A DNA stretch of 64,000 bases, from contig NZ_DAMBQK010000006.1 of assembly GCF_032062175.1 (NCBI RefSeq), forward strand, positions 1 through 64,000, written 5' to 3'. This document shows, piece by piece, positions 51,384 to 60,656 of the stretch. This DNA comes from Atlantibacter sp032062175. Lineage in GTDB: Bacteria > Pseudomonadota > Gammaproteobacteria > Enterobacterales > Enterobacteriaceae. Both the position numbers and the translations under genes were made by a program. A model generated the notes under the pieces. It ran no database searches, was not told the DNA's origin, and worked only from the letters and a program-made list of their open reading frames with translations. Positions within the stretch are counted from its first letter, which is position 1; every line of letters starts with the position of its first letter.

Positions 51384-54300
51384 TCAGAAACGCCAGGTCG
51401 CTGACAGGTTTCCAGCTACTGAGTCATAGCCGGTACGGAACAGGTCGCTGTTGACGCTGGCGCCGATCTCGACGTCTTTATTGATCGCATAGCTCATGCC
51501 CGCCTGAACACCCATACCATCACGCCCGACCACCTGATTTTTGGTGGTGAAGCCGACGCTTTGGTAGCCTGCGAAGCTGGCATCCTGCACCAGGTCGGTA
51601 TCCAGCAGCTCATGATCCCAGGTCAGTTGCAGGTTGGCTTTTACCGCGCTTCCCGCCGACAGCGGCATATCCCAGTTCGCCCCTACCCCGATACGCGATT
51701 GCAGCGAATGGAAGGTTTTCGAATCCAGATGGATACGGCTGCCTTCGCTGCCGCTTTCGGTGAAGCCTTCACGGGACAGCACGGTGTAGTTCAGCGCCGC
51801 CAGCGGACCGGCAGACAGCGTATCGCTAAGTGCCCAGTTGTAACCGCCGCCTGCCGCCAGTGAACCGTTATAGCCGGTCCAGTCAGCGTGGTTGCGCGAC
51901 GAGTAATCCAGGAAGCTGACGCTGCGATCCATTTTCCCGTCTTCCACGCCCACGCGGCCATTACCGAACAGCCAGACGCCCGCCTGCGGATCGACGGCGT
52001 AGCGCGCCTGCATCCCCACATCAAACGCTGTGGTTTTGCCGGTGCCGTTTTCAGGCGCTTTCACTTTTACCGTCTGGCCGCTCACCGCACCGTGGAAACC
52101 CACAATCCAGTTCGGTGCCGCCGCGCTTTGCTTCTCTGCGCCGAACAGAATGCCGTAACTGGTGGCGTCATAACCGACATGGTTATCCTGACGGTTCTGC
52201 CACGCGCCGCCGCCAAACGGTACGGCGAAGCTGCGCCATTCATCTTCCGCCAGGTGCGACGGAGCCGTCGCGAACTGGCGCGCGCCAATCATATCGGCAA
52301 TCTGGTGTTCGCGTTTCAGCGAGCTGGCGAACATGGCGCTGTAGCCAGCCGGAGATAGCTGGCTTAACGCCCTGGTGATATCGCTGCCGTCTTCAGAGGA
52401 GAAGTCCAGCGCGGTGAACATCGGCTGCATACCGGTGCCTGCATTCGTCACGATTTGCCCCAGGGCATCACCGACGCGGCGGGCGTTATCATCCTGTCCG
52501 TACTGGCTATAAGCGTTGTCCGCGCGGCGGATAGCCAGTTGGTAAACGCCGTCGCCCTGTGGCGTGGCTTCCAGCGCCAGGGTTGGCGAGAACAGCAGGC
52601 TGTTCACATCGCTGAAGTCCCCGCTGTAAGAGGCGGATTGCAGCAGTTGTGTCGAACTGAGCTGCCAGTCGGCGGCATACCAGTCCGGCTGTGGTGCCAG
52701 GGTCAATTGCCCGTCCAGCGCGGCATTACCGTTCACGATTAACGTATCGTGATTGCCTGCACCGTCCACTTCCATCAGCAATTGTCCGGTTGGCCCCTGC
52801 TGGAAATCGCCGTTGATGACGATTTGCCCGATGGAGTTACCCGGCGAGACGATACCGTCGTTATTAAACACTCCGTCGGTATTCAGGGTGTACTGGCCGT
52901 TACCGGCTAAGGTGGCGTCCTCAAACACGTCTACGCTGTAGACGCTGTAGTTGCCGTTAAGCGACGTGATGCCGCCCGCCGCGTTTAACGCCAGGTTGTT
53001 GATGCCCGAGATGTCGTCATCGTAACGCATCTGGAAATTGTCATCGGCCTGGTCGGTGGCACGGCCCCGATCGTCAGCTAACAGGCCGAAGGTCAATTGC
53101 GTCAGGCGCTGATTGCCGTCGTCGTCCTGCTGGTCGTATCCCGAGAGAATATCGCCCTGTAGCTGCGCGCCGTTCATGACATTGATGTTGTTGACCAGCG
53201 CGTTGGGGGAGATAGATATCGCCGCCAGATTACCGGCGAGACGCCCGGTGATGTCAACGTTGTCTACCAGCGCGCCTTCGAGTTCCGGGAGCGGTTCATC
53301 AACGATCTCAGAAGTACCATCATCGTAATTTATCTGGACTGTGCGGATATAAGAGCCCCGGTATTCGGCAATATTGCCAAGCAGGTTATTGCCGAAGTCA
53401 AACCGGGCGGCGACGCCGTTTTCGCCCAGCGCCTGAATATCGCCACGCTGGATAAAATTATGGTCTTTCCCGTAGGTAAACATCACGCCCTGGCCGTTCA
53501 GACCATCGGCATAAATACGGGTGCCCGGCAATACCGTCAGGGTGTTGCCTTCACCATCCACACGTACCCCCGCGCCGCCTGCGCCCGCCGTCAGCAGGTC
53601 TGCTGCCTGGGAAATCTGGTTATTGCTGCCGTAGATATGCAGGCCCAGCCCTAACGGTGCGGTGTTATAAGCGCCTGCAATGTAGCCGGTACCTTCGGCA
53701 TTGCGCAGCGAGTAACCGTTCTGGTTCACCAGCGTCTGTCCGTCGCCATACACCGAGAAACCAAAGAAATTGCGGCGATCGATCGGGTATCCCATGTCCT
53801 GAAGCATCGCCAGTTCCGCTTCCATAAAGGTGGTGTAGTTGCGGTAGTCCTGGTGGCTCATCAGGCTGTTTTTGAGTTCTGAGTGGCTCATGTAGTCGTC
53901 ATCAACAGAGCCATCCACACCCAGCGTTTTGACCGGCAGGCCGCGCATCGCGCCAGCCAGCACCTCGTTCACGTGGTCGCCGGTGAAGTAACCCTGATCG
54001 AGACGCACATCAAAAGCATCAGCAGCGTATTCGTTATCACATCCTGTACACAGTATTATCTGTCCCGGCCGGGCCGGGTTCCCGTTGTCGTCACGCAGAT
54101 GCTCGGACCAGGTGCCAAACGAATCAAGGAAATAAGGCTGGTAAGAATCTTCGCCTGCGTCGTCAGTTTTGCTGTCAATACCGAGACCATGGGCCAGTTC
54201 ATGAAGGGCGATGCCGGTCAGATCGACGTCAGATGAGCGGGGCAACTGGGAAGGCACATACGGCAGATTATCAAAAGCCATTTTCCCCAGAACGAACTGG

Positions 54301-54755
54301 GCGTGGGAGCCATAGACCATTTCACCGGTGGGCTGCCCGGTTAATAATGCCTGAAGTTTTGTCAGGCTTAACGGTGTTGTCTCCGAGACCATTTCGCTCA
54401 CTCCAGCGGCATTCACCCTCTCAAAGGTTCCTACATTGACGATGGCGGGTGGCTGTCCAGCCTGCGGGGTGATTATTGCGGCCCAGTAGTCGAGCGCATT
54501 AAGGATTTTCGCTTTTTGCAGCGAATTCATGTTCCAGGTGGAGACCATCGGTAAAACATTACCGTTCTCATCCACATTATCCTCGTCGTCGTCGTCGCCC
54601 GGCATGAACGGCCCGTCAGTGGTATCAAAGAAACGCGCTTCAAAGACCGCGACGCCCTGAGGGTTATAAACCAGATGGCTTTCTAAAGCGTTTGCTTGCA
54701 GGCTGGAGAGCCCCAGCGCCAACGAAATAGCAGCAGCAAGTGCAACTTTCTTCAT
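51384..54755 (-). CDS. Autotransporter with N-terminal HELAH zinc-metalloprotease domain
   Basis: A 1123-residue type Va secreted protein. The signal peptide ends near ANA at residue 23. The N-terminal domain (about 25-330) has a zinc motif His185-Glu186-Leu-Ala-His189-Gly-Leu-Gly and a downstream SHSELKNSLMSH, then FMEAELAMLQDMGYP, the pattern of matrixin-like bacterial proteases. The usual third His of HExxHxxGxxH is replaced by Ser195, so the third ligand must lie elsewhere. A beta-helical middle follows and then a beta-barrel (about 860-1123) ending WRF. The ATG at 54755 is chosen because it starts the signal peptide. The barrel would display or release a protease; the target is unknown. 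Confidence 0.88.
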   Translation of the reverse strand: MKKVALAAAISLALGLSSLQANALESHLVYNPQGVAVFEARFFDTTDGPFMPGDDDDEDNVDENGNVLPMVSTWNMNSLQKAKILNALDYWAAIITPQAGQPPAIVNVGTFERVNAAGVSEMVSETTPLSLTKLQALLTGQPTGEMVYGSHAQFVLGKMAFDNLPYVPSQLPRSSDVDLTGIALHELAHGLGIDSKTDDAGEDSYQPYFLDSFGTWSEHLRDDNGNPARPGQIILCTGCDNEYAADAFDVRLDQGYFTGDHVNEVLAGAMRGLPVKTLGVDGSVDDDYMSHSELKNSLMSHQDYRNYTTFMEAELAMLQDMGYPIDRRNFFGFSVYGDGQTLVNQNGYSLRNAEGTGYIAGAYNTAPLGLGLHIYGSNNQISQAADLLTAGAGGAGVRVDGEGNTLTVLPGTRIYADGLNGQGVMFTYGKDHNFIQRGDIQALGENGVAARFDFGNNLLGNIAEYRGSYIRTVQINYDDGTSEIVDEPLPELEGALVDNVDITGRLAGNLAAISISPNALVNNINVMNGAQLQGDILSGYDQQDDDGNQRLTQLTFGLLADDRGRATDQADDNFQMRYDDDISGINNLALNAAGGITSLNGNYSVYSVDVFEDATLAGNGQYTLNTDGVFNNDGIVSPGNSIGQIVINGDFQQGPTGQLLMEVDGAGNHDTLIVNGNAALDGQLTLAPQPDWYAADWQLSSTQLLQSASYSGDFSDVNSLLFSPTLALEATPQGDGVYQLAIRRADNAYSQYGQDDNARRVGDALGQIVTNAGTGMQPMFTALDFSSEDGSDITRALSQLSPAGYSAMFASSLKREHQIADMIGARQFATAPSHLAEDEWRSFAVPFGGGAWQNRQDNHVGYDATSYGILFGAEKQSAAAPNWIVGFHGAVSGQTVKVKAPENGTGKTTAFDVGMQARYAVDPQAGVWLFGNGRVGVEDGKMDRSVSFLDYSSRNHADWTGYNGSLAAGGGYNWALSDTLSAGPLAALNYTVLSREGFTESGSEGSRIHLDSKTFHSLQSRIGVGANWDMPLSAGSAVKANLQLTWDHELLDTDLVQDASFAGYQSVGFTTKNQVVGRDGMGVQAGMSYAINKDVEIGASVNSDLFRTGYDSVAGNLSATWRF

Positions 54756-55240
54756 TATTTCCTTGTCCTTACCTGACAATATTAAGGATGAGATGCAGCC
54801 ATTCCGCATCGCAATTTACTTTAAAAACAGGAGCACGGGTGTTTTGCGCTTGAATACAAAATATATTCTTATCCATTGACGGTTTTAATATCACCCGTCC
54901 CTTATACATGATTAACGGCAAAGTAAAACAATTCTTGAGAACAACAGAGCCCGCCGGGTCACTGCATCAGGAAAAACCACCTAACCCATTGTAATTAAAA
55001 AAAGCTTCCACAAATTAGAAAATTAAGTATGTTGTAATTACTATATCTTTAATGAGCGAATATATTTTCTACCTCTTTATGAATAGCGTTTTTTTACGGC
55101 GAACAGATGAATTTAATAAAAGTCCCTTTGCCCTGGCAGATTAATTATCCCTAACCCCAGGTGCAAATTCGCAGGCAGTAAATTGTGATGAGACTGGCGA
55201 TTTGGCACCCGGATAATGACTTCCGGATGCCCGGTACCAA
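54756..55240. other. AT-rich intergenic region upstream of the metalloprotease autotransporter
   Basis: No gene was found in these 485 bases. The centre is strikingly AT-rich compared with neighbouring coding DNA and holds several A-tracts, a composition typical of H-NS-silenced promoters of surface-protein genes. A short CCGGA/TCCGG inverted repeat near the right end (about 55208-55226) may belong to the end of the dienelactone hydrolase gene. Confidence 0.5.
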
Positions 55241-56128
55241 TTAGTGCAGGTATTTTTCAAACCACGCCAGCGTGCGCTGCCAGGCAAGTTCGGCGGCGGC
55301 TTTGTCATAGCGGGGAGTGGAATCGTTATGAAAGCCGTGGTTCACGCCGGGATAGATATGCGCCTCGTAGGTTTTCCCGGCTTTTTTAAGCGCGGCTTCC
55401 CAGGCTGGCCAGCCCTCGTTAATGCGCGTATCCAGTTCCGCAAAATGCAGCAGCAACGGCGCGTTCACTTTTATTGCGTCTTCCGCAGGCGGCTGGCGGC
55501 CATAAAACGGCACTGCGGCCGCCAGCTCCGGGTACGCGACCGCCGCCGCGTTAGATACCCCGCCGCCGTAACAGAAGCCCGTCATACCCACTTTGCCGGT
55601 GGCGTCTTTGTGATGCATTAAAAACTCAATGGCAGCGAAGAAATCATTCATTAGCTTTGTCGGGTCAACCTTTTGCTGAAGTTCGCGCCCTTCATCATCA
55701 TTACCTGGATAGCCGCCGACAGAACTCAACCCGTCCGGCGCCAGCGCGATATACCCGGCTTTCGCTACCCGCCGCGCCACGTCTTCAATATAGGGGTTTA
55801 AGCCACGATTCTCATGCACCACTACCACAGCAGGCACTTTGCCGGTGGCTTTCGCGGGTTTGACCAGATAGCCGCGCACTTCGCCGTGGCCGTTTGGCGA
55901 AGGATAGGTGATGTACTCCGGCAGGATATCCGGGTCGGTAAACAGTACCTGTTCCGCCAGCGCATAGTTGGGTTTGAGCAGATCGAACAGCGCCAGCGCG
56001 GTCATTCCGCCGACGGTGTATTTAGCCGCCAGGTGCAGGAATTCGCGTTTGGTGATTTTGCCGTGGGCGTAATAGTCGTAGTAGTCGAGCAGTTGCTGTG
56101 GGAAGTCTTTGGCGGTTAAACGCGTCAT
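55241..56128 (-). CDS. yghX: Dienelactone hydrolase family protein (YghX-like)
   Basis: A 295-residue alpha/beta hydrolase of the dienelactone hydrolase family. The catalytic triad Cys186 (GFCYGGG), Asp233 (AELDTRIN) and His264 (GVNHGFHND) is complete. The N-terminus carries a hydrophobic stretch (YTVGGMTALALFDLL, about 38-52) found in this subfamily. E. coli K-12 carries a broken yghX/yghY at the corresponding place near yqhA; here the gene is intact. The ATG giving MTRLTAKDF is preferred over one 11 codons upstream. The natural substrate is unknown. Confidence 0.85.
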   Translation of the reverse strand: MTRLTAKDFPQQLLDYYDYYAHGKITKREFLHLAAKYTVGGMTALALFDLLKPNYALAEQVLFTDPDILPEYITYPSPNGHGEVRGYLVKPAKATGKVPAVVVVHENRGLNPYIEDVARRVAKAGYIALAPDGLSSVGGYPGNDDEGRELQQKVDPTKLMNDFFAAIEFLMHHKDATGKVGMTGFCYGGGVSNAAAVAYPELAAAVPFYGRQPPAEDAIKVNAPLLLHFAELDTRINEGWPAWEAALKKAGKTYEAHIYPGVNHGFHNDSTPRYDKAAAELAWQRTLAWFEKYLH

Positions 56129-56225
56129 AACGGGCTCCGGCGTGTCGCAGACAAACGTCATTTAAGCGAAGCACAACACGGCGGGTTTGCACAGAATTTC
56201 GCCACGGGCTGGCCGTGGCGAAGGA

Positions 56226-56723
56226 TTATTTGTGGTCGTGGCGGGTAAGCTTATCGAGATACCCCATCACAAACGCGGAGAGAACAAACGTCAGATGGAT
56301 GATCACGTACCACATGAGCTTATTATCCGGCACGTTACGCGCATCCATAAACACCCGCAGCAGGTGGATAGACGAGATAGCGACAATCGACGCGGCGACT
56401 TTGTTTTTCAGCGAGCTGGCATCCATTTTCCCCAGCCAGTTGAGCTTCTCTTTATGCTCGTCGATATCGAGCTGAGAAACAAAATTTTCGTAGCCGGAAA
56501 ACATCACCATTACCAGTAAACCGCCGACCAGCGTCATATCCACCAGCGACAGCAGCACCAGGATCAGATCGGCTTCTGCTATCTGATAAATGTTCGGAAG
56601 AACGTGGTACATCTCCTGGAAAAATTTTAACGTCAGGGCCAGCAGCCCCAAAGACAAACCAAAGTAGACGGGCGCCAGCAGCCAGCGAGAGGCATACATG
56701 GCGTTCTCAAAAAAGCGTTCCAT
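56226..56723 (-). CDS. yqhA: YqhA family inner-membrane protein (UPF0114)
   Basis: A 165-residue protein with four hydrophobic segments that matches E. coli YqhA (164) in start (MERFFENAMYASRWLLAPVYFGLS) and body. The function is unknown. The ATG follows AGGACCTT. Conserved neighbours yghA-exbDB-metC follow on the other side of an inserted pocket of three unknown genes. Confidence 0.92.
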   Translation of the reverse strand: MERFFENAMYASRWLLAPVYFGLSLGLLALTLKFFQEMYHVLPNIYQIAEADLILVLLSLVDMTLVGGLLVMVMFSGYENFVSQLDIDEHKEKLNWLGKMDASSLKNKVAASIVAISSIHLLRVFMDARNVPDNKLMWYVIIHLTFVLSAFVMGYLDKLTRHDHK

Positions 56724-56812
56724 AAGGTCCTGCAAAATGACGAAAGGGAAATCAGTATAACGCAGAAATGTTAACCGCTTGCAACAGCCAGATGCTGATT
56801 GCAAGCAAGTTG

Positions 56813-57310
56813 TTAAACATCGGCAGGGTCGATTTCCGGGCGCGCAAACTCCGGCCAGACCAGCGCCACCAGCGCCGGATAGGCCTCCAGGCTGAACTCA
56901 TGGAAACAGTGGCGCATATTGAGCACTTCAATGTCAGACAGCAGCACTAATTCCCCGTTAAGGCAGCGTTTTTTTATATTCTCGTAATATTTATAAACGG
57001 CGGAATTGAGATCGCTACAGCGCCGTTGCGCCTCAAATAAACCCGGCGTGGCGTTCAGTTCGTCAAAACGCATCCGCTTTACGGTGGCATTGATAAAGTC
57101 CATGTATTCATGATTTACGCGCCAATACCACACCGGCGTAATGGAGTTAAGCAGCGCGGAAAAATGATCTTCGCCCTGCTCTTTGGTGGCGGGCCCGCGC
57201 GCATCAGGTTCAACCACTGGCGATTTATTGTCACCGTCCTGGCGCATTAATATCAATATGCCGACCATCAGCAGTAATACGGTAAGAATTAAATAAACAA
57301 CTGTGTTCAT
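56813..57310 (-). CDS. Unrecognised single-membrane-span protein
   Basis: A 165-residue product with one N-terminal transmembrane helix (about residues 4-23) followed by a soluble domain of about 140 residues, mostly helical, with three Cys. I do not recognise the family. The ATG at 57310 is chosen because it places the hydrophobic helix at the N-terminus. It is divergent from the two small genes at 57414 and 57822, with which it forms an insertion between yqhA and yghA. Confidence 0.7.
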   Translation of the reverse strand: MNTVVYLILTVLLLMVGILILMRQDGDNKSPVVEPDARGPATKEQGEDHFSALLNSITPVWYWRVNHEYMDFINATVKRMRFDELNATPGLFEAQRRCSDLNSAVYKYYENIKKRCLNGELVLLSDIEVLNMRHCFHEFSLEAYPALVALVWPEFARPEIDPADV

Positions 57311-57413
57311 GCACCGAACCCATTTTTTTGATTTTAAAATTAGCACATGGTATCGTCAACGCAATACATCAAAGCCATAACCGTAACAAACTGAAGTATA
57401 AGGAAATTATATC

Positions 57414-57818
57414 ATGTTGCCCGATTATCTCGTGGCGGCGCGTTACGTTATTTCTACGCCTGCTAACCCACCGCAGCCCGACAGCGCAGATGAAAATTTC
57501 ACTCAAGGAATACCCGATATCAGAGAGCATGAGAAAGATATTTTAAGCCGGACTTCACTGGCGGGGCAACGGAGTCATGCTTTACTTGAGGAGCGCGACC
57601 GCCACATAAAAGAGCGCCTGTTCTGTGCGGTTAAAATTGATAGTTATGCGCAAGTGCTTAATACGCTTCTCGAACAACAGAAAATAAGCCCCGAAGAGAT
57701 CAGCCAATTAATTCATGAGCAAACAACGTTGATAAACGATCAGGGTAAAAAAATTTGGCTTAATCTTATTACCCGCGAATCAACGGAGCCTGTTTTTTAT
57801 CAATTAGGAGATAAATAA
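57414..57818 (+). CDS. Unrecognised small soluble protein A
   Basis: A 134-residue hydrophilic protein without signal peptide or membrane segment. The central and C-terminal parts (about 40-125) read as amphipathic helices (HALLEERDRHIKERLFC, VLNTLLEQQKISPEEIS). The start follows ATAAGGAAATTATATC. Four bases before the next gene starts, its stop codon ends, so the two are one operon. No family recognised. Confidence 0.7.
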   Translation: MLPDYLVAARYVISTPANPPQPDSADENFTQGIPDIREHEKDILSRTSLAGQRSHALLEERDRHIKERLFCAVKIDSYAQVLNTLLEQQKISPEEISQLIHEQTTLINDQGKKIWLNLITRESTEPVFYQLGDK

Positions 57819-57821
57819 ACA

Positions 57822-58268
57822 ATGGAAAAACAGGAAACCGAAAAATATTTTACTTTGGATAAGCAGGAAGAACAAAAATTTATATTAAGTCAGAACAGAC
57901 AGGCGTTGATTGATATTCGCAATGACGATATTGCGTATTACACCCAGGAAGTGGCTATTCCCGCTGCGCTGGTGCAGTTGAAGTGGCAAAACCGCCGGGA
58001 AATTTACGCGCTTAAGGTTAAAGAAGAGATCTACGGGGCCGTGCTTTGCGCCATAATGACTAAAAATCCAACGCTGAAAAACGAGCTGGAAGCGCAGATA
58101 GAAGCCCAGTACCAGCAGGTAAAAGCGCAAGAAGCCGCCACGCTGCTGATGAGCCGCAAGCTGGCTGAGAAACAGTACAAAACGATAACCGTGGCGACAC
58201 TGCCTCCTGAAACGCTCACGCCTGCCAACCCCGACACGACAGTCTCTCCTCCTCCCGCCGACAGCTAA
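57822..58268 (+). CDS. Unrecognised small soluble protein B, coiled-coil-like
   Basis: A 148-residue charged protein, predicted largely helical (LKNELEAQIEAQYQQVKAQEAATLL, written here only in part, around residues 85-105), with a Pro/Thr-rich tail. No signal peptide is visible. It is coupled to the gene before it by a three-base gap. Codon and base use are more AT-rich than the flanking yghA gene, consistent with acquisition. No family recognised. Confidence 0.7.
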   Translation: MEKQETEKYFTLDKQEEQKFILSQNRQALIDIRNDDIAYYTQEVAIPAALVQLKWQNRREIYALKVKEEIYGAVLCAIMTKNPTLKNELEAQIEAQYQQVKAQEAATLLMSRKLAEKQYKTITVATLPPETLTPANPDTTVSPPPADS

Positions 58269-58376
58269 CCGGCCCGCCCGTTTCTTATATCAAGATAATC
58301 CACTGAATTTTAACCATAAGCGCTTCGCGCATGGCTTTCAAACGAAGCCGTAAAAAGCGCATTAGAAAGGATTTTT

Positions 58377-58395
58377 ATTCAGGAATATCCTGAAT
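58377..58395. promoter_or_regulatory. 19-bp palindrome upstream of yghA
   Basis: ATTCAGGA-ATA-TCCTGAAT is a perfect dyad about 65 bases upstream of the yghA start. It looks like an operator for a dimeric repressor or activator; the protein is unknown. Confidence 0.5.
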
Positions 58396-58459
58396 CCGCC
58401 TGAAAACTCACGCCCGGGCACTATCCTTAAAGGGAATTTTTAACTGATGGAGATCCCTT

Positions 58460-59356
58460 ATGGCTAACGATCAATCCCAGGTTCAGGACCCAACCACCCA
58501 GTACTACACCGGAGAATACCCGAAGCAGTTGCAGCCTGTTCCGGGTATCCAGGCGAAGATGGATCCGGTCCCCGACTGCGGCGAGCAAAGCTATGTCGGT
58601 TCGGGCCGCCTTAAGGATCGTAAAGCGCTGGTTACCGGCGGCGACTCGGGCATCGGGCGCGCGGCGGCCATCGCTTACGCGCGTGAAGGCGCTGATGTGG
58701 TATTGAACTATCTGCCTGCTGAGCAGGAAGATGCCGAAGCGGTGAAAAAGCTTATCGAAGAAGCCGGGCGTAAAGCCGTGCTGATCCCCGGGGATTTGAG
58801 CGATGAGCAATTTGCCCGCAGCCTGGTGGACCAGGCGGTGCAGGAACTCGGCGGGCTGGATATTCTGGCGCTGGTGGCCGGTAAACAGGTCGCCGTGCAG
58901 GATATCGCGGAGATCACCAGTGAACAGTTCACTAAAACCTATGCGGTCAACGTGTTCGCGCTGTTCTGGATCACCCAGCAGGCGCTACCGCACCTGAAAC
59001 CCGGTGCCAGCATTATCACAACGTCGTCGATTCAGGCGTATCAGCCGAGCCCGCATTTGCTGGACTATGCTTCTACCAAGGCCGCAATACTCAACTTCAC
59101 GCGCGGTCTGGCGAAGCAAATTGCCGAGAAAGGGATCCGCGTGAATTGCGTGGCGCCAGGTCCCATCTGGACGGCGTTACAGATTTGCGGCGGGCAGCCG
59201 CAGGAAAAACTGCCGGAATTCGGTAAACAAACGCCGATGAAACGCGCAGGCCAACCTGCCGAACTGGCACCAATTTATGTTTATCTGGCGAGCCAGGAAT
59301 CGAGCTATGTCACGGCGGAAGTGCATGGCGTGACCGGGGGCGAGCATTTAGGCTAA
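58460..59356 (+). CDS. yghA: Short-chain dehydrogenase/reductase YghA
   Basis: A 298-residue SDR with the NAD(P) motif TGGDSGIGRA, an N-terminal extension typical of the YghA/YhxC group, and the YASTK active site (YxxxK) followed by ARGLAKQIAEKGIRVN. E. coli YghA can reduce methylglyoxal-type aldehydes; a stress-linked role fits general membership of this group in stationary-phase regulons. The start follows GGAGATCCCTT. Confidence 0.92.
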   Translation: MANDQSQVQDPTTQYYTGEYPKQLQPVPGIQAKMDPVPDCGEQSYVGSGRLKDRKALVTGGDSGIGRAAAIAYAREGADVVLNYLPAEQEDAEAVKKLIEEAGRKAVLIPGDLSDEQFARSLVDQAVQELGGLDILALVAGKQVAVQDIAEITSEQFTKTYAVNVFALFWITQQALPHLKPGASIITTSSIQAYQPSPHLLDYASTKAAILNFTRGLAKQIAEKGIRVNCVAPGPIWTALQICGGQPQEKLPEFGKQTPMKRAGQPAELAPIYVYLASQESSYVTAEVHGVTGGEHLG

Positions 59357-59367
59357 ATCCAGGCAAC

Positions 59368-59399
59368 AAAAAAGGCGTGGTCTTCACCACGCCTTTTTT
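59368..59399. terminator. Bidirectional terminator between yghA and exbD
   Basis: GGCGTGG/CCACGCC with a six-base loop, preceded by six A and followed by six T residues. Confidence 0.92.
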
Positions 59400-59411
59400 A
59401 ACGCCCGGAAA

Positions 59412-59837
59412 TTACTTCGCTTTCGCGGTTTCCTGGCCGACTAAACCAATCTTCAGATAGCCCGCCTGATGCAGGGTATCCATCACGTTCATCATGGTTT
59501 CGTAATCAACGGTTTTGTCCGCGCGGAAGAACACCGTGGTGTCTTTCTTGCCTTCCGTCAGCGTGTCCAGCTGCGCGATCATCGTTTCCTCAGTAATCGG
59601 CTCATTACCGAGGAACATCGATTTGTCCGCTTTCACCGATACGTAAATCGGTTTTTCCGGGCGCGGCTGCGGCTGGCTGGTAGAGGCCGGCAAGTTCACT
59701 TTGACGTCAACCGTCGCCAGCGGCGCGGCCACCATAAAGATAATCAGCAGAACCAACATCACGTCGATAAACGGCGTCACGTTGATTTCATGCATTTCGC
59801 CGTTGTCGTCGAGATTCTCGTTAAGACGCATTGCCAT
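59412..59837 (-). CDS. exbD: TonB-system energy transduction protein ExbD
   Basis: A 141-residue inner-membrane protein with one N-terminal transmembrane helix; the essential Asp sits in INVTPFIDVMLVLLIIFMVA (Asp25 in E. coli numbering). With ExbB and TonB it transmits proton-motive force to outer-membrane receptors for iron siderophores and cobalamin. It starts six bases after exbB and forms the exbB-exbD operon. Confidence 0.97.
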   Translation of the reverse strand: MAMRLNENLDDNGEMHEINVTPFIDVMLVLLIIFMVAAPLATVDVKVNLPASTSQPQPRPEKPIYVSVKADKSMFLGNEPITEETMIAQLDTLTEGKKDTTVFFRADKTVDYETMMNVMDTLHQAGYLKIGLVGQETAKAK

Positions 59838-59843
59838 AGGGCA

Positions 59844-60575
59844 TTAACCTACACGTAATTTCTGAGCGGTACGCACCGGGCGCGCAGAAGAAGCATTCAA
59901 ATCCAGATCGCGGCTTTGCAGCAACAGAACCTGCGCAGCGACATCGCCCAGCGTCGCTTTATAGCTGCCGATCATCCGCGCAAAAATGTTGTAAATAACG
60001 ACCGCCGGGATCGCCGCCACCAGGCCAATCGCCGTCGCCAGCAGCGCTTCTGCGATGCCTGGCGCGACAACCGCGAGGTTAGTGGTTTGGGTCTGGGCGA
60101 TACCGATAAAGCTGTTCATGATGCCCCACACGGTGCCGAACAGGCCCACGAACGGGGAGATCGCGCCGATAGTGGCGAGATAACCGTTGCCGCGGCCCAT
60201 ATGGCGGCCAATCGCCGCAACACGGCGCTCAAGGCGGAAACCGGTACGCTCTTTAATCCCTTCGTTGTCCTCGCTGCCTTCGGAGAGCTCAAGCTCATCC
60301 TGGGCTTCGTTAATCAACGCGGTGCTGAGACTTTTGCCGTGGAAGGAGGCGGAAATTTCGCTGGCGTCGTTCAGGGAACGGGCTTTAGCCAACAGCTGCT
60401 GCTCGCGCTTAAGACGGCGCTTCTGGCTCAGCAGTTCAGCGCTTTTGCTAAAGAAAATCGCCCAGGTCACGATGGAGGCCAGAATCAGGCCAATCATCAC
60501 CATCTTCACCACGATATCAGCGTGCTGATACATACCCCAGACGGAGAGATCCGTCTGCATCAACTCATTACCCAC
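59844..60575 (-). CDS. exbB: TonB-system energy transduction protein ExbB
   Basis: A 243-residue protein with three transmembrane helices of the MotA/TolQ/ExbB channel family, matching E. coli ExbB (244). A GTG at 60575 is chosen over an upstream ATG because GGAG lies seven bases before it and the residues VGNELMQTDLSVWGM align with the E. coli start MGNNLMQTDLS. The upstream region shared with metC has a Fur-like site. Confidence 0.95.
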   Translation of the reverse strand: MGNELMQTDLSVWGMYQHADIVVKMVMIGLILASIVTWAIFFSKSAELLSQKRRLKREQQLLAKARSLNDASEISASFHGKSLSTALINEAQDELELSEGSEDNEGIKERTGFRLERRVAAIGRHMGRGNGYLATIGAISPFVGLFGTVWGIMNSFIGIAQTQTTNLAVVAPGIAEALLATAIGLVAAIPAVVIYNIFARMIGSYKATLGDVAAQVLLLQSRDLDLNASSARPVRTAQKLRVG

Positions 60576-60637
60576 TCTGTATCTCCAGGACAAAAATCAC
60601 AAAACTGTCGCTAATAATATCAAAACATCGCCGAATT

Positions 60638-60656
60638 GATAGTAGTTCTCATTAGT
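60638..60656. promoter_or_regulatory. Fur-like site upstream of exbB
   Basis: GATAGTAGTTCTCATTAGT matches about 12 of 19 positions of the Fur consensus. exbBD is Fur-repressed in E. coli, so the site is plausible although degenerate. Confidence 0.5.
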
